A DNA stretch of 64,000 nt from contig NZ_JABVBB010000021.1 of assembly GCF_013346665.1 (NCBI RefSeq), positions 248,001 through 312,000 on the forward strand, given 5' to 3'. The position numbers and the translations under genes are program-made. Each line of letters begins with the position of its first letter. Positions within the stretch are counted from its first letter, which is position 1. This document shows, piece by piece, positions 1-9,443 of the stretch. The notes below the pieces were generated by a model. The model searched no databases, was not told the origin of the DNA, and saw only the letters and a program-made list of their open reading frames with translations. The DNA comes from Sulfitobacter maritimus (lineage in GTDB: Bacteria; Pseudomonadota; Alphaproteobacteria; Rhodobacterales; Rhodobacteraceae).

Positions 1-900
1 ATCGCGCGAAAACACCCGTTCCGACACCCAGCGAACGCCCAACATCGCGCCGCCGACAACCGGCAGCAGACGCACCAGCGCGTTGCCGCGTGGGCCAAGC
101 AGCCCGGTGGCATGTACCGCCATGGCGATCAAAACCAATCCGCCCGTCGGCAGAATGATCCGCAAAAGCGAGACAACAAAGCGCCAAATACCAAAGCCGC
201 GCGCGCCAAACTGTTGCAGGCGGCTGACGATCATGGTCGACCAATCGTGACCTTTGAAGATCAAGACCAGCCCCAGAATGCTCAGCAAGAGCACAGCCGG
301 AAGAGAGCCGCGCAGGGTCTTGCGCGCCTCCGTCACGTCGTCGGGCGCTTCGGCTGCAATGTCGCGGGCGGCCGCCGTCAGATCGTCTAGCGCGATGCGC
401 CAATGGGCCGGGTTCAGCGGCGTGCCGACGACTTGAAGCAGTTGCTCTGTCTGGCGATCCCGCATGGCCTTGTCGATCTGACCAATCAGCGCATCCGCAC
501 GCAAAAACGCCGCTTCGGCCCGCTGTACCGGAGCCAAAAGCGTGTTCAATTGCTGCGTCAGTTCTACCCGGTTGGCGGCAACCTCGGGGGGTTCAGGCTC
601 GGCGGTCTCACCTTCTGGCGGTGTCCCCAAGGCGGCCAATTGCTCGCGCATCGTTGCGATGCGTGTGGCATTCGCCCCCCGCGCCGCGTCGAACTTCTCG
701 CGGTAGTCTACCAGCCGGGCGCGGAGCACCTCCAGCATGTCTTCGGTGGTGTCGTCTGAATCCACGGCCTCTTCGGCCGTGGTGGCCAGTTTGTCCCACT
801 CGTTAAAATCAAGTGTTTCGGGCTCTTGGGCAAATACCGCGCCGGTCAGCCAGACCAACAGCGCGGCAAGGCTGAAAAGTCGTCGCATTATCAGGGTCAT
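1..900 (-). CDS. DUF3772/MscS-type mechanosensitive channel, N-terminal part (runs off left edge)
   Basis: About 300 residues can be read on the minus strand with no stop before the window edge, so the gene is truncated by the window and not by mutation. It starts with a signal peptide (MTLIMRRLFSLAALLV..., cleavage near VFA-QEP). A charged, coiled periplasmic region follows, then the first transmembrane helices. This matches the large MscK/YbdG-like channels with a DUF3772 periplasmic domain, which release solutes on hypo-osmotic shock; the pore and beta domains would lie outside. The ATG overlaps the cysK stop (ATGA), suggesting co-transcription with the trg-cysK genes. The family call rests on architecture only. 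Confidence 0.75.
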   Translation of the reverse strand, partial: MTLIMRRLFSLAALLVWLTGAVFAQEPETLDFNEWDKLATTAEEAVDSDDTTEDMLEVLRARLVDYREKFDAARGANATRIATMREQLAALGTPPEGETAEPEPPEVAANRVELTQQLNTLLAPVQRAEAAFLRADALIGQIDKAMRDRQTEQLLQVVGTPLNPAHWRIALDDLTAAARDIAAEAPDDVTEARKTLRGSLPAVLLLSILGLVLIFKGHDWSTMIVSRLQQFGARGFGIWRFVVSLLRIILPTGGLVLIAMAVHATGLLGPRGNALVRLLPVVGGAMLGVRWVSERVFSRD

Positions 901-1931
901 GTATCCTCAAAGACGCCGGGAATGGATTGCGGCGCGCTGTCGAGCCAACCGGGTGTCGGCAACCCCTGTTCGCGCAGGAATTCGGGGTTAAACAGTTTGG
1001 ACTGATAGCGCGTCCCAAAGTCGCAAAGCACTGTCACGATGGTATGCCCCGGCCCCATTTCGCGTGCCATCCGGACAGCTCCCGCCACGTTCACGCCCGA
1101 AGACGCACCAAGGCAAAGCCCCTCATGCTCCAGCAGATCAAAGACCACCGGCAGCGCTTCTTCGTCGGAGATGTTATAGCTGTAGTCAGGGGTGAACCCT
1201 TCGAGATTGGCGGTGATCCGCCCCTGCCCGATCCCTTCGGCTATTGAGCTGCCTTCGGCGCTCAACTCGCCTTGGGTGTAATAGCTGTGCAGCGCAGCCC
1301 CGTCGGGGTCGGCCAAAGCGATCTTGACACCTTTGGGCTGCAAGGCCATCGCCACCCCGGCCAGCGTGCCGCCAGAGCCTACCGCGCAGCAGAAGCCATC
1401 AACCTTGCCGCCAGTTTGCTCCCAAATCTCGGGACCGGTGGTTTCGATGTGTGCCTGCCGGTTCGCGACATTGTCGAATTGATTGGCCCAGATGACCCCT
1501 TCGGGCGTGGTTTTGGCAAGTTCCTTGGCCAACCGTTCGGAATAGCGCACAAAGTTATTGGGGTTCTTGTAAGGCGCTGCAGGGACTTGCACCAATTCCG
1601 CACCCGCCAGACGCAGCATGTCTTTCTTTTCCTGAGACTGCGTCTCAGGGATGACGATCACGGTCTTGAACCCCATGGACGCGCCCACAAGCGCCAAGCC
1701 GATGCCGGTGTTGCCAGCCGTGCCTTCGACAATCGTGCCGCCCGGCTTTAACTCACCGCGTGCGATGGCGTCGCGGATAATGAACAGCGCCGCGCGGTCT
1801 TTGACCGATTGGCCGGGGTTCATAAACTCCGCCTTGCCCAATATCTCGCAGCCGGTTTCCTCGCTCGCCCGGCGCAGCCGGATCAGCGGCGTGTTTCCAA
1901 TGGCCTCGGCCAGATCAGATGCAACAAGCAT
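897..1931 (-). CDS. cysK: Cysteine synthase A (O-acetylserine sulfhydrylase)
   Basis: A PLP enzyme that makes L-cysteine from O-acetylserine and sulfide. The PLP lysine is K44 in NPGQSVKDRA; EGTAGNTG (about 69-76) and GSGGTLAG form the cofactor and substrate loops. At 344 aa it is some 30 residues longer at the C terminus than typical CysK. The ATG at 1931 was chosen because GGGGG lies 5 nt upstream; a TTG at 1943 would add four residues. It lies directly after trgA-trgB, the arrangement known from the Rhodobacter sphaeroides tellurite-resistance locus, where cysK contributes to resistance. Confidence 0.93.
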   Translation of the reverse strand: MLVASDLAEAIGNTPLIRLRRASEETGCEILGKAEFMNPGQSVKDRAALFIIRDAIARGELKPGGTIVEGTAGNTGIGLALVGASMGFKTVIVIPETQSQEKKDMLRLAGAELVQVPAAPYKNPNNFVRYSERLAKELAKTTPEGVIWANQFDNVANRQAHIETTGPEIWEQTGGKVDGFCCAVGSGGTLAGVAMALQPKGVKIALADPDGAALHSYYTQGELSAEGSSIAEGIGQGRITANLEGFTPDYSYNISDEEALPVVFDLLEHEGLCLGASSGVNVAGAVRMAREMGPGHTIVTVLCDFGTRYQSKLFNPEFLREQGLPTPGWLDSAPQSIPGVFEDT

Positions 1932-1944
1932 AATAGCCCCCAAT

Positions 1945-3078
1945 TCATGTTGTTTCCGGTGTAGACTCCGCCTCTTCAGACCTCAAGCGGTCACGGTGGC
2001 GGGCCAGCCAATAGGCGCTTGCCACCAAGGGCGCATTCGCCAGCGCCTGCGCATCGGCCAAGGCCATCAGATCGTCAAAGGACATAAGGTGCGAGCGGAT
2101 ATCTTCATGCTCTGATGCCAGCCCGCCGGTGCCCGTTACCGCGTCCGGCAGATCAGCCAGCCCCACGAAGATGTGAAAAAATTCGGTCGCATTGCCGGGC
2201 GAGGCATAGACATTGCCGACCGGCTCCAAGCGGCCCAAAATGATCCCCGCTTCCTCATGTGCTTCGCGCCGCGCGGCCTGCTCTGCAGTCTCGCCCACAT
2301 CAATATGACCGGCGATGGGTTCAAGTTGCCAGCAAGTTGCATCGCCGCGTGCCAGCGGCCCCATGCGCAATTGTTCCACCAGCAGCACCCGGTCGCGCAC
2401 CGGGTCATAGGGCAGCACCAAGGCGGCGTCGGCGCTCACGAAGACGGCACGCTCCATCTGCGCGGACATGCCGCCGGCAAAGGTCTCATGCCGCAGATCG
2501 AACTCATCCAAGGCAAAGAAATTCGCATAGACCCGTTCACGACGCGCAATTTCGATCTTGCCGTGCAGAGTCAAGGGATCATGTTGTCCCTGCTCGGCCA
2601 AGACCTGCTGATAGGCGCGGCGGCGGATCATTGGGAACATGGCATCGACCTCGGCCTGCGTATTGCGGCCCATATAGCCCATCACCTCCCGCGCGGCATG
2701 GCACGACAGCGCCGCCCAATCCGCCTCCCATTGCGTGAGCGACCACGGGCCATTCGCCTGCCAGCGTCCGGGTTGCGGCAGATAGACTTCAGCCTTTTGC
2801 CCATCTGCAAGGGTCAGGGGCAGCAAATCGTAGTCAAAAGCACCCTCGTAGAAGTCCAGCCGCGCAAAGTCTGCCTCGCTCAGCCCCCGGATCAAAAGCC
2901 CCTCCGCCTCTGCCCCCGGCTCTGCAGCAATCGTCGGAAACGGGCCTTCGGCAGCGGCGGATACCCGGTGGTCGGGCAATTTGGCGGGGCTGAGGTCAAG
3001 GTCTGAGGCCGGGCGCCCCAGCACAATTTCAAGAAGCGGCAGATGCCGCAAAGAGCCGTAAATAAAAAGATTTCGCAT
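1945..3078 (-). CDS. trgB: TrgB-like fusion: gamma-glutamylcyclotransferase-like domain plus Nudix ADP-ribose pyrophosphatase
   Basis: A two-domain protein of 377 aa. Residues 1-110 carry the AIG2/GGCT fold signature (FIYGSLR at 5-11). Residues about 205-350 are a Nudix hydrolase with a complete Nudix box: G257, E263, then REAHEEAG at 271-278. Nudix enzymes of this group hydrolyse ADP-ribose and related nucleoside diphosphates. Sequence type and position between trgA and cysK match the trgB gene of R. sphaeroides, linked there to tellurite resistance. The role of the N-terminal domain is unproven. The gap to trgA is 3 nt, so the genes are probably coupled. Confidence 0.85.
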   Translation of the reverse strand: MRNLFIYGSLRHLPLLEIVLGRPASDLDLSPAKLPDHRVSAAAEGPFPTIAAEPGAEAEGLLIRGLSEADFARLDFYEGAFDYDLLPLTLADGQKAEVYLPQPGRWQANGPWSLTQWEADWAALSCHAAREVMGYMGRNTQAEVDAMFPMIRRRAYQQVLAEQGQHDPLTLHGKIEIARRERVYANFFALDEFDLRHETFAGGMSAQMERAVFVSADAALVLPYDPVRDRVLLVEQLRMGPLARGDATCWQLEPIAGHIDVGETAEQAARREAHEEAGIILGRLEPVGNVYASPGNATEFFHIFVGLADLPDAVTGTGGLASEHEDIRSHLMSFDDLMALADAQALANAPLVASAYWLARHRDRLRSEEAESTPETT

Positions 3079-3081
3079 AGA

Positions 3082-3522
3082 TCAGGGCCAACGGTTAAAA
3101 GCAAATTCAGTGAGCAACCCGCAGATAACAGCGCCCACGACAAGTGCAATGGCGATTGGTGCCGTGGCCACCATCAGCCCATATTCGGCAGCGATCTGAA
3201 ACACCGCTACCAAAGCCTCAAAGGGGTCATCATAGCGGTTGCGCATCGCCCGGCGGAACATCTCATAGGCCGCTTGCACGCCGATCCCCCAAAGCATCAG
3301 CACAAAGGCACCGGCAAAACCGTTGTTGATCGCCGCCGTGGTGCCTCGGCCCGCGCGCGAGCCCATCACCACCCAGCCGATGCCCAGCCCCAACACCATA
3401 TTCAGCGGCACGAAATACCCGAAATCCGTGCTTTCGGGCATTAAGGGGATGACCATCCCCGACAGGACAAAGGCCAAAGCCGAAAGACAGACGGCCCCCA
3501 TAAGTCTTGCGGCACTCGGCAT
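3082..3522 (-). CDS. trgA: TrgA family membrane protein
   Basis: A small inner-membrane protein of 146 aa with four predicted transmembrane stretches and few charged residues outside a central loop (RRAMRNRYDDPFEA). The start at 3522 (MPSAARLMG) has AGGAG 8-9 nt upstream. A start at 3594 would overlap the end of the preceding gene and add a charged leader with no support. It resembles TrgA of R. sphaeroides, which together with TrgB and CysK raises tellurite resistance; the molecular activity is unknown. It heads the trgA-trgB-cysK cluster. Confidence 0.8.
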   Translation of the reverse strand: MPSAARLMGAVCLSALAFVLSGMVIPLMPESTDFGYFVPLNMVLGLGIGWVVMGSRAGRGTTAAINNGFAGAFVLMLWGIGVQAAYEMFRRAMRNRYDDPFEALVAVFQIAAEYGLMVATAPIAIALVVGAVICGLLTEFAFNRWP

Positions 3523-3554
3523 TTTTTCGGCTCCTGCGGTCTTCCTGCGCTGCT

Positions 3555-4766
3555 TTACGCGGGTCGCCGTACCGTAATCTGCGTCACGTCGCAATTTCCA
3601 CTGTCAAATGTCGCAGCGCAGGAAGTGAGGTAAAAATTCCACATGCGGCGAAAACGCTCGTCAAAGCCAAGTTCAGCGATCTGGTCCCACTTACGGTTGA
3701 AGGTCTCATGCCAACGCCGCAATGTGATGTCATAGCTTTTGCCAAACTCGACCGAGCGGTCCACCATCAGCCCTGCGCGTTCCACCTGTTGGCGCAGCGC
3801 CGAGGGGCTGGGCAACATGCCGCCCGGAAAGATGTACTTCTGAATGAAATCCACCCCCCGTTTATAGACCTCCCAACGGCTGTCGGACACCGTGATAATT
3901 TGCAGCGTCGCGGCCTTTCCAGGTTTGAGCCGTTTGCGCAGCGTGTCGAAATAGACCGGCCAATATTGTTCGCCCACCGCCTCGAACATCTCGATACTGG
4001 CGATGCCGTCATAACTGCCCGCCTCGTCGCGGTAGTCTTGCAGCTTGATCTTTACCTTGTCGGAAAGCCCGGCCTTTTCAATGCGTTCTTGCGCATAGTG
4101 AAACTGCGCGCGGCTGATCGTAAGCGCCGTGACCTTGAGCCCCCGCTCCGCAGCCGCATATTCCGCAAAGCCACCCCAGCCGCAGCCAATTTCAAGCACA
4201 TGCTCGCCCGGTTTGACATCCATCTGATCGACCATAGATTTGTATTTCGCCCGCTGGGCCGCTTCCATAGACATCTGCGCACCGTCCTCGAACAGGGCCG
4301 AGGAATAGGTCATCGTGTCATCCAGCCATAGGCCGTAGAATTCATTGCCCAGATCGTAGTGCCGACCAATGTTGCGCTTGGCCTGCTTGCGGTTGTTGCG
4401 CTGCAACCAAAAGCGGAATTTCTCTAGGTTGCGCAGCAGCCCCTGGCCGGGGAAACCGTCATAGACCGTCTCGTTCCCCGCATGCACCAGATCCATAAAG
4501 GCTTGAAGGTCGGGCGTGGACCACCATTCATCCAGATAGGCATCACAAAAGCCCAGATCGCCCTCGCGGATTAGCCGAGCAAAGAGGTCTGGGTTGTGGA
4601 TGCGCAGCTCGGCCACCGGTCCGGGTTTGGCGGCATCTGCGCGAAAGCGGCGGCCATCTGGAAGGATGAAATCTACCCGCCCGTGCTGCATCTGCTGCGC
4701 CATGGCAAAGACATGGGAAAAGTAACGCGGCAGGTCTTTTTGCCCTTCGGTGGTCGTCAGATACAT
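3555..4766 (-). CDS. cfa: Cyclopropane-fatty-acyl-phospholipid synthase family methyltransferase
   Basis: A SAM-dependent enzyme acting on unsaturated acyl chains of membrane phospholipids. The 403-aa protein has the SAM motif VLEIGCGWGGF (190-200) and the family motifs HYDLGNEFY (136-144) and MTYSSALF (152-159). The length fits the family. Roseobacters and Rhodobacter carry several paralogues, including the UfaM-type enzyme for furan fatty acids, so the exact product (cyclopropane or methylated acyl chain) cannot be fixed here. No clear ribosome site precedes the ATG at 4766. Confidence 0.85.
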   Translation of the reverse strand: MYLTTTEGQKDLPRYFSHVFAMAQQMQHGRVDFILPDGRRFRADAAKPGPVAELRIHNPDLFARLIREGDLGFCDAYLDEWWSTPDLQAFMDLVHAGNETVYDGFPGQGLLRNLEKFRFWLQRNNRKQAKRNIGRHYDLGNEFYGLWLDDTMTYSSALFEDGAQMSMEAAQRAKYKSMVDQMDVKPGEHVLEIGCGWGGFAEYAAAERGLKVTALTISRAQFHYAQERIEKAGLSDKVKIKLQDYRDEAGSYDGIASIEMFEAVGEQYWPVYFDTLRKRLKPGKAATLQIITVSDSRWEVYKRGVDFIQKYIFPGGMLPSPSALRQQVERAGLMVDRSVEFGKSYDITLRRWHETFNRKWDQIAELGFDERFRRMWNFYLTSCAATFDSGNCDVTQITVRRPA

Positions 4767-4838
4767 GCACTGGCCCGTTCAATTGATTGCGCGTGAGAGA
4801 AGACTAACTCCCTCGCCCCATTTGACAAATGTTTATGC

Positions 4839-6257
4839 TTAACGATTGCGATAGGCGTCGAGTGCGCGTTCCCGCCCTTCGGACAGATCGACGATCGGGT
4901 CGGGGTAGTCATCATCCGGCGACATCTTCCAACGGCGCGGGATCGCATCAAAAAAGGCCAGCGCGTCGTCGCTGGGGTTTGTCCGCCCTTCGGCGATCCA
5001 GCGGCGGGTGTAGGCGCGGTCCTTGTCAAAGCGATCAAGCTGGGTTTCGGGGTTAAAAATGCGAAAGAAGGGGGACGCATCAGGGCCAGAACCTGCGGCC
5101 CATTGCCAGCCCATGGCGTTATTGGCCGGGTCCCAATCGATCAGATGTTCTTCAAACCACTTCTGGCCAATGCGCCAGTGACACATCAGGTGTTTGGTCA
5201 GGTAACTCGCAACAATCATCCGGCCCCGGTTGTGCATCCGTCCCGTAACCTGCAATTCGCGCATCGCGGCATCGACGAATGGCACCCCGGTGCGCCCCTG
5301 TTTCCATGCCAACACTTCGGCGCGGCGCTCGTCTTCGTTCCAAGGAAATGCGTCCCATTCCTCACGCCAGTTCTTATCCACGATGCGCGGGCTATGGTGC
5401 ATCAGGTGGTAGGCAAACTCGCGCCATGCCAGTTCCTTGAGGAATGTCTCGGCCCCCCGCTTGCCCTCTTGCATCGCGCGTTGGCCTGCGTGCCAACATT
5501 GCGCCGGGCTGATCTCGCCCAGCGTCAAATGCTCGGACATCTCCGACGTGCCGTCTTCGCCAGGTTTGTCGCGGCTCTCATCGTAGCCTTCGACAATATC
5601 CGCCATAAAGACGCCCAAGCGGGACTGTGCCGCGGCCTCCCCTAAGCGTACGAAGGGCCGTACCACATCGCGCCCACGCTGCATTTCCGCATCCATTGCC
5701 CAATCGCTAAGACTGTCACTGGCGGGCCACGACTTCGGCGTGGGAATGTCACGCGGCGTGGAAAGCGGCTCGGCCACATCCCGGCCACGCACGGCCTTCC
5801 AATAGGGGGTGAAGACCTTGTAATATCCACCGGTCTTGGTCTCGACAGTCCAAGGCTCGAACATAAGATGCCCCGAGAAACTACAGGCCTCGATGCCATC
5901 GTCCTTCAGCGTCTCTTTGATACGGCTGTCGCGCTCTTTTGCCGCCGGGTCATAGAGCCGGCTCCAATAGACCGCGCCGGCCCCGGTCTCCTCGATCACC
6001 TCGCGCAGAACCTTCAGCGCGTCGCCCTTTCGGCGCAGGATCAACCGACTGTCTTTCTCTTCAAGCGTCTCGCTCAAACACGCAAGTGCCAGCCCCAGCC
6101 GGAACTTCGGCGCGACGCCCAAAGCCTCGGTTTGGTCGTCGTGAATAAACAGCGGAATGACCGGACGTCCAGATTGGCACGCCGCTGTTAAAGCCGGATG
6201 GTCGCTCAGCCGCAGATCGCGACGGAACCACAGAATAATTGGGGAAGTCTCGCTCAC
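4839..6257 (-). CDS. phrB: Deoxyribodipyrimidine photo-lyase
   Basis: A light-driven flavoprotein that splits pyrimidine dimers in DNA. The 472-aa protein has the N-terminal alpha/beta antenna domain (LWFRRDLRLSDHPAL near residue 10) and the C-terminal FAD domain. The latter contains GRMHNRGRMIVASYL, then WDPANNAMGWQWAAGSG and SPFFRIFNP, diagnostic of class I CPD photolyases. The start codon is GTG with AGGAG 13 nt upstream. Strong identity to PhrB-type enzymes over cryptochromes is inferred from the complete FAD motif. Confidence 0.93.
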   Translation of the reverse strand: MSETSPIILWFRRDLRLSDHPALTAACQSGRPVIPLFIHDDQTEALGVAPKFRLGLALACLSETLEEKDSRLILRRKGDALKVLREVIEETGAGAVYWSRLYDPAAKERDSRIKETLKDDGIEACSFSGHLMFEPWTVETKTGGYYKVFTPYWKAVRGRDVAEPLSTPRDIPTPKSWPASDSLSDWAMDAEMQRGRDVVRPFVRLGEAAAQSRLGVFMADIVEGYDESRDKPGEDGTSEMSEHLTLGEISPAQCWHAGQRAMQEGKRGAETFLKELAWREFAYHLMHHSPRIVDKNWREEWDAFPWNEDERRAEVLAWKQGRTGVPFVDAAMRELQVTGRMHNRGRMIVASYLTKHLMCHWRIGQKWFEEHLIDWDPANNAMGWQWAAGSGPDASPFFRIFNPETQLDRFDKDRAYTRRWIAEGRTNPSDDALAFFDAIPRRWKMSPDDDYPDPIVDLSEGRERALDAYRNR

Positions 6258-6317
6258 GGTCGGGTCAGGCTCCTATGTTGATCTCGAAACATAGCGCCCC
6301 CGTCCCCCCGTCAAGGC

Positions 6318-7541
6318 TCAGAGCAAATCGTCGAGCGCGTTCAGCAGCTTATCCATCTCATCTTGCGTGGTGTAATGAGTGAAGCTCAGCCGCAGCACGC
6401 CCTTGTCCTGCGGCACGTTCATCGCTTGCAAGGTGCGACCCGCGTAGAAATCCCCGCCGCCTGCCATAATGCCGCGCTCGGCCAAAGCCCGCGCCATCTC
6501 CGCCCCCGGACGATCCAGCGCCAGCGCCACCGTTGGTGCGCGTTTGGTTGCATCCGCCGGCCCGATCACCCGCACTGAATTGCGCGCGGCCATGGCATCG
6601 AGCAGCGACTGCAAAAGTCCGGTCTCATGTGCGCGCATCGCATCATGCACGGCCACCCCTCGCCCCGTCGCATCTGCATCGCCCCCGATGTGATGGGCAT
6701 GGAAAGCATCAATATAATCCGCCATCCCCGCACTGGCCGCGACCTGCGCGTGATCGGGCCCCGCAGGGGTAAAACGCTTATAGAGCACGTCACCGTTGAA
6801 GTAGTGCGCCTGATTTGGCAGCAGTTCCGCCAGCGCCTTGCGGATCACCATCAGCCCCTGATGGGGGCCAAAGGTTTTATAGGCTGAAAACAGATAGATA
6901 TCCGGCCCCAACTCCCCCACATTAGCAAAGCCATGCGGCGCGTAGGACACCCCATCGACGCAGACAAAGGCACCTGCGGCATGGGCCAACGCGGTGATCT
7001 CTGTCACCGGATTGATCTCTCCCACCACGTTGGAGCAATGCGGGAAACAGACGAGCCGCACGTTTTCATCCAACAAGTCTTCAAGCGCCGTTGGGTCCAA
7101 ATGTCCGGTTTCGGGATCGACCTGCCACTCGCGGATCTCGATGCCGCGGTCCGCCAAACGCCGCCACGGGCCGGAGTTCGCCTCGTGGTCTTGGTTGGTC
7201 ACCACAATCGCCTCGCCCGGCTGCATCATCTGGCCGAAAGCCTGCGCTAGAACATAGGTGTTTTGCGTGGTCGAAGGGCCGAAACTTAACTCTTCAGGCG
7301 TCACGCCAAGAATGGCCGCCATGCGATTGCGCGCCTCGTCCATCTCGGCACCGCCCGCTTGGCTCGCCGCATAGGCGCCATAGGGCTGCACCTTGCGCTG
7401 ACGGTAGAACCGCTCCAACCGGTCGATGACCTGCTGACATGTGTAAGAGCCACCGGCGTTCTCAAAAAACGCCTGTCCCTGAAGGCTCGGCTCGGCAAAG
7501 GCGGGAAACTGGGCGCGGACCCATTCGGAATCAATATTCAT
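6318..7541 (-). CDS. Class V aminotransferase / cysteine desulfurase-like PLP enzyme
   Basis: A fold-type I PLP enzyme of 407 aa. The Schiff-base lysine is in SAYKTFGPHQG (about residue 222). Upstream are QDHEANSGPWRRL, where desulfurases have their HEAN-like substrate loop, and CVDGVSYAPH, whose aspartate binds the PLP nitrogen. It resembles the CsdA/SufS superfamily, but the mobile loop with the catalytic cysteine is not obvious, so desulfurase activity is unproven. The ATG at 7541 is preferred over a TTG at 7547. A strong terminator separates it from the BCCT gene upstream, so it has its own promoter. Confidence 0.8.
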   Translation of the reverse strand: MNIDSEWVRAQFPAFAEPSLQGQAFFENAGGSYTCQQVIDRLERFYRQRKVQPYGAYAASQAGGAEMDEARNRMAAILGVTPEELSFGPSTTQNTYVLAQAFGQMMQPGEAIVVTNQDHEANSGPWRRLADRGIEIREWQVDPETGHLDPTALEDLLDENVRLVCFPHCSNVVGEINPVTEITALAHAAGAFVCVDGVSYAPHGFANVGELGPDIYLFSAYKTFGPHQGLMVIRKALAELLPNQAHYFNGDVLYKRFTPAGPDHAQVAASAGMADYIDAFHAHHIGGDADATGRGVAVHDAMRAHETGLLQSLLDAMAARNSVRVIGPADATKRAPTVALALDRPGAEMARALAERGIMAGGGDFYAGRTLQAMNVPQDKGVLRLSFTHYTTQDEMDKLLNALDDLL

Positions 7542-7582
7542 GGGCAAGAAGGTCTAATGGTCTGCTGCTAAGGTCAAGCGAT

Positions 7583-7617
7583 GAAACAAAAACGGCGGCT
7601 CCAAAGAGCCGCCGTTC
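7583..7617 (-). terminator. Intrinsic terminator of the BCCT transporter gene
   Basis: A perfect 10 bp stem (7592-7601 with 7606-7615) and a 4 nt loop, followed on the minus strand by TTTTTGTTT. It lies 22 nt beyond the BCCT stop codon. Confidence 0.9.
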
Positions 7618-7639
7618 GCTTTGTCAGTCTGCCGGAGTC

Positions 7640-9277
7640 TTAGCGGATATTCCGCTCGTCCTGTAGCCCCCGGAAGATACAGTAGCACATGAAGACCAGC
7701 AGCAGCGTAAAGAGCAAACCAGTGGAGATCACCATCGATTGCAAGGCCGCAAGACCGCCGCCGATCAACAGCGCGATCGCCACGGCGCCTTCAAAAATGC
7801 ACCAGAACACCCGCTGCGGCACCGGCGCGTCGACCTTGCCGCCTGCGGTGATGGTGTCAATGACCAGCGAGCCAGAGTCAGACGAGGTGACGAAGAACAC
7901 CACCACCAGCACGATGCCGATAAACGACGTGATCGAGGCCAGCGGCAGTTGATCCAGCATCTTGAACAGCTGCAGCGGCAGACCCGCATCTTGGGCGCCG
8001 GTGTAGCCATCGTTCAGCACCTGATGGATCGCCGTGCCGCCAAAGATCGACATCCACAGCACGCAGACCATCGAAGGGATCAGCAAAACGCAGATAATGA
8101 ACTCTCGCACCGTCCGGCCCCGGCTCACGCGGGCGATAAACATGCCCACGAAGGGTGACCAGCTGATCCACCATGCCCAATAGAACGCCGTCCAGCCCTG
8201 TTTGAAGTTCACGTCTTCACGGCCAAAGGGATTGGCAAGCGCAGGCAGGTATTCGATATAAGCCACCAACGAGTCCCAAAAGAACGTGAGCAGGAATACG
8301 GTTGGCCCCACGATCAGGGTAAACAGCGCCAGCAACGCCGCCAGCCCCATGTTGATCTCACTCAACACCTTCACCCCGCCATCAAGACCGCGCAGAACCG
8401 AGACCAGCGCGACGGCGGTAATGAGCGAGATCAACACGATCTCAGAGGTTTGGCCAATTGGGACGCCAAAAAGCTCGTTCAAACCAGCGTTCGCCTGCGT
8501 GGCACCCAAGCCGAGCGAAGTGGCCAAGCCAAAGAGCGTGGCAAAAACCGCGATTATGTCGATGATATGGCCGGGCCATCCCCAAACGCGCTCTCCCAAA
8601 ACGGGGTAGAAGGCGGAGCGGATCGTCAGCGGCAGGCCTTTGTTATAGGTAAACAGCGCCAGTGCCAAAGCCACCACCGCATAGATCGCCCAAGGATGCA
8701 GACCCCAGTGAAAGATCGTCGCCGCCATGCCAAGCCGCAGCGATCCGGTCTCATCACCGGTAGCAGCACCAAGCGGCGCCCAGTCCGTTCGCAAACCGTT
8801 TTCAGACGTAATCTCACCGAAAGAGGTCGAGAAATGCGTCAGCGGCTCGGACACGCCGTAGAACATCAGCCCGATGCCCATGCCGGCGGCGAAAAGCATC
8901 GCAAACCAGCCAAGATACGTGTAATCCGGCACCGCTTCATTGCCGCCAAGACGCACCTTGCCATAGGGTGTTACGATCAACAGCAGCGAGAAGATCACCA
9001 CCAAATCCGCCGCCCCGATCAAGAACCAGTCAAAGTTCTTAGTGGTAAAGTCGAACATCGCCGAAAATATCCCGGCGGCCTGTTCTGGCAGCGCGATCGT
9101 GTAGAAGACAAACACCACCACAGCGATCCCGGAAACCAAGAAAACCGGGTTGTGAATGTCCAGCCCGAAGGGGCCAATCTGCCGTTCAATATTGTCCTGA
9201 CCGATCTCGTAATCGGTATCGATGACATCCGCCTTACCTTCCGGTTCGGGGATGCCGTGCGTACCCGCATCGCTCAT
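7640..9277 (-). CDS. BCCT family betaine/choline/DMSP transporter
   Basis: A 545-aa sodium- or proton-coupled inner-membrane carrier with 12 predicted helices. Family motifs are GMGIGLMFYGVSEP, WGLHPWAIYA (aromatic box region) and WSPFVGMFIARVSRGRT. The N terminus is an acidic cytoplasmic tail of about 45 residues. An AGAGGGAA ribosome site precedes the ATG. BCCT carriers import glycine betaine, choline, carnitine and, in several marine bacteria, DMSP. The close position to acuI and dmdA on the same strand makes DMSP a plausible substrate; this is inferred from context. Confidence 0.92.
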   Translation of the reverse strand: MSDAGTHGIPEPEGKADVIDTDYEIGQDNIERQIGPFGLDIHNPVFLVSGIAVVVFVFYTIALPEQAAGIFSAMFDFTTKNFDWFLIGAADLVVIFSLLLIVTPYGKVRLGGNEAVPDYTYLGWFAMLFAAGMGIGLMFYGVSEPLTHFSTSFGEITSENGLRTDWAPLGAATGDETGSLRLGMAATIFHWGLHPWAIYAVVALALALFTYNKGLPLTIRSAFYPVLGERVWGWPGHIIDIIAVFATLFGLATSLGLGATQANAGLNELFGVPIGQTSEIVLISLITAVALVSVLRGLDGGVKVLSEINMGLAALLALFTLIVGPTVFLLTFFWDSLVAYIEYLPALANPFGREDVNFKQGWTAFYWAWWISWSPFVGMFIARVSRGRTVREFIICVLLIPSMVCVLWMSIFGGTAIHQVLNDGYTGAQDAGLPLQLFKMLDQLPLASITSFIGIVLVVVFFVTSSDSGSLVIDTITAGGKVDAPVPQRVFWCIFEGAVAIALLIGGGLAALQSMVISTGLLFTLLLVFMCYCIFRGLQDERNIR

Positions 9278-9443
9278 TTTCTGTTCCCTCTATGATGACG
9301 GATCGCCACGCGGCTGCATGGCATCCGTTCTTATGATCCGTGGGCAACAGGATAGAGGGTTCAGGCTATGGGGCAAGCTTTTGCTGCCAAGCCTCAGGAG
9401 AAACTTGGGAATTCGGCTTGCGCCCTAGTGGGTTAGATTGCGG

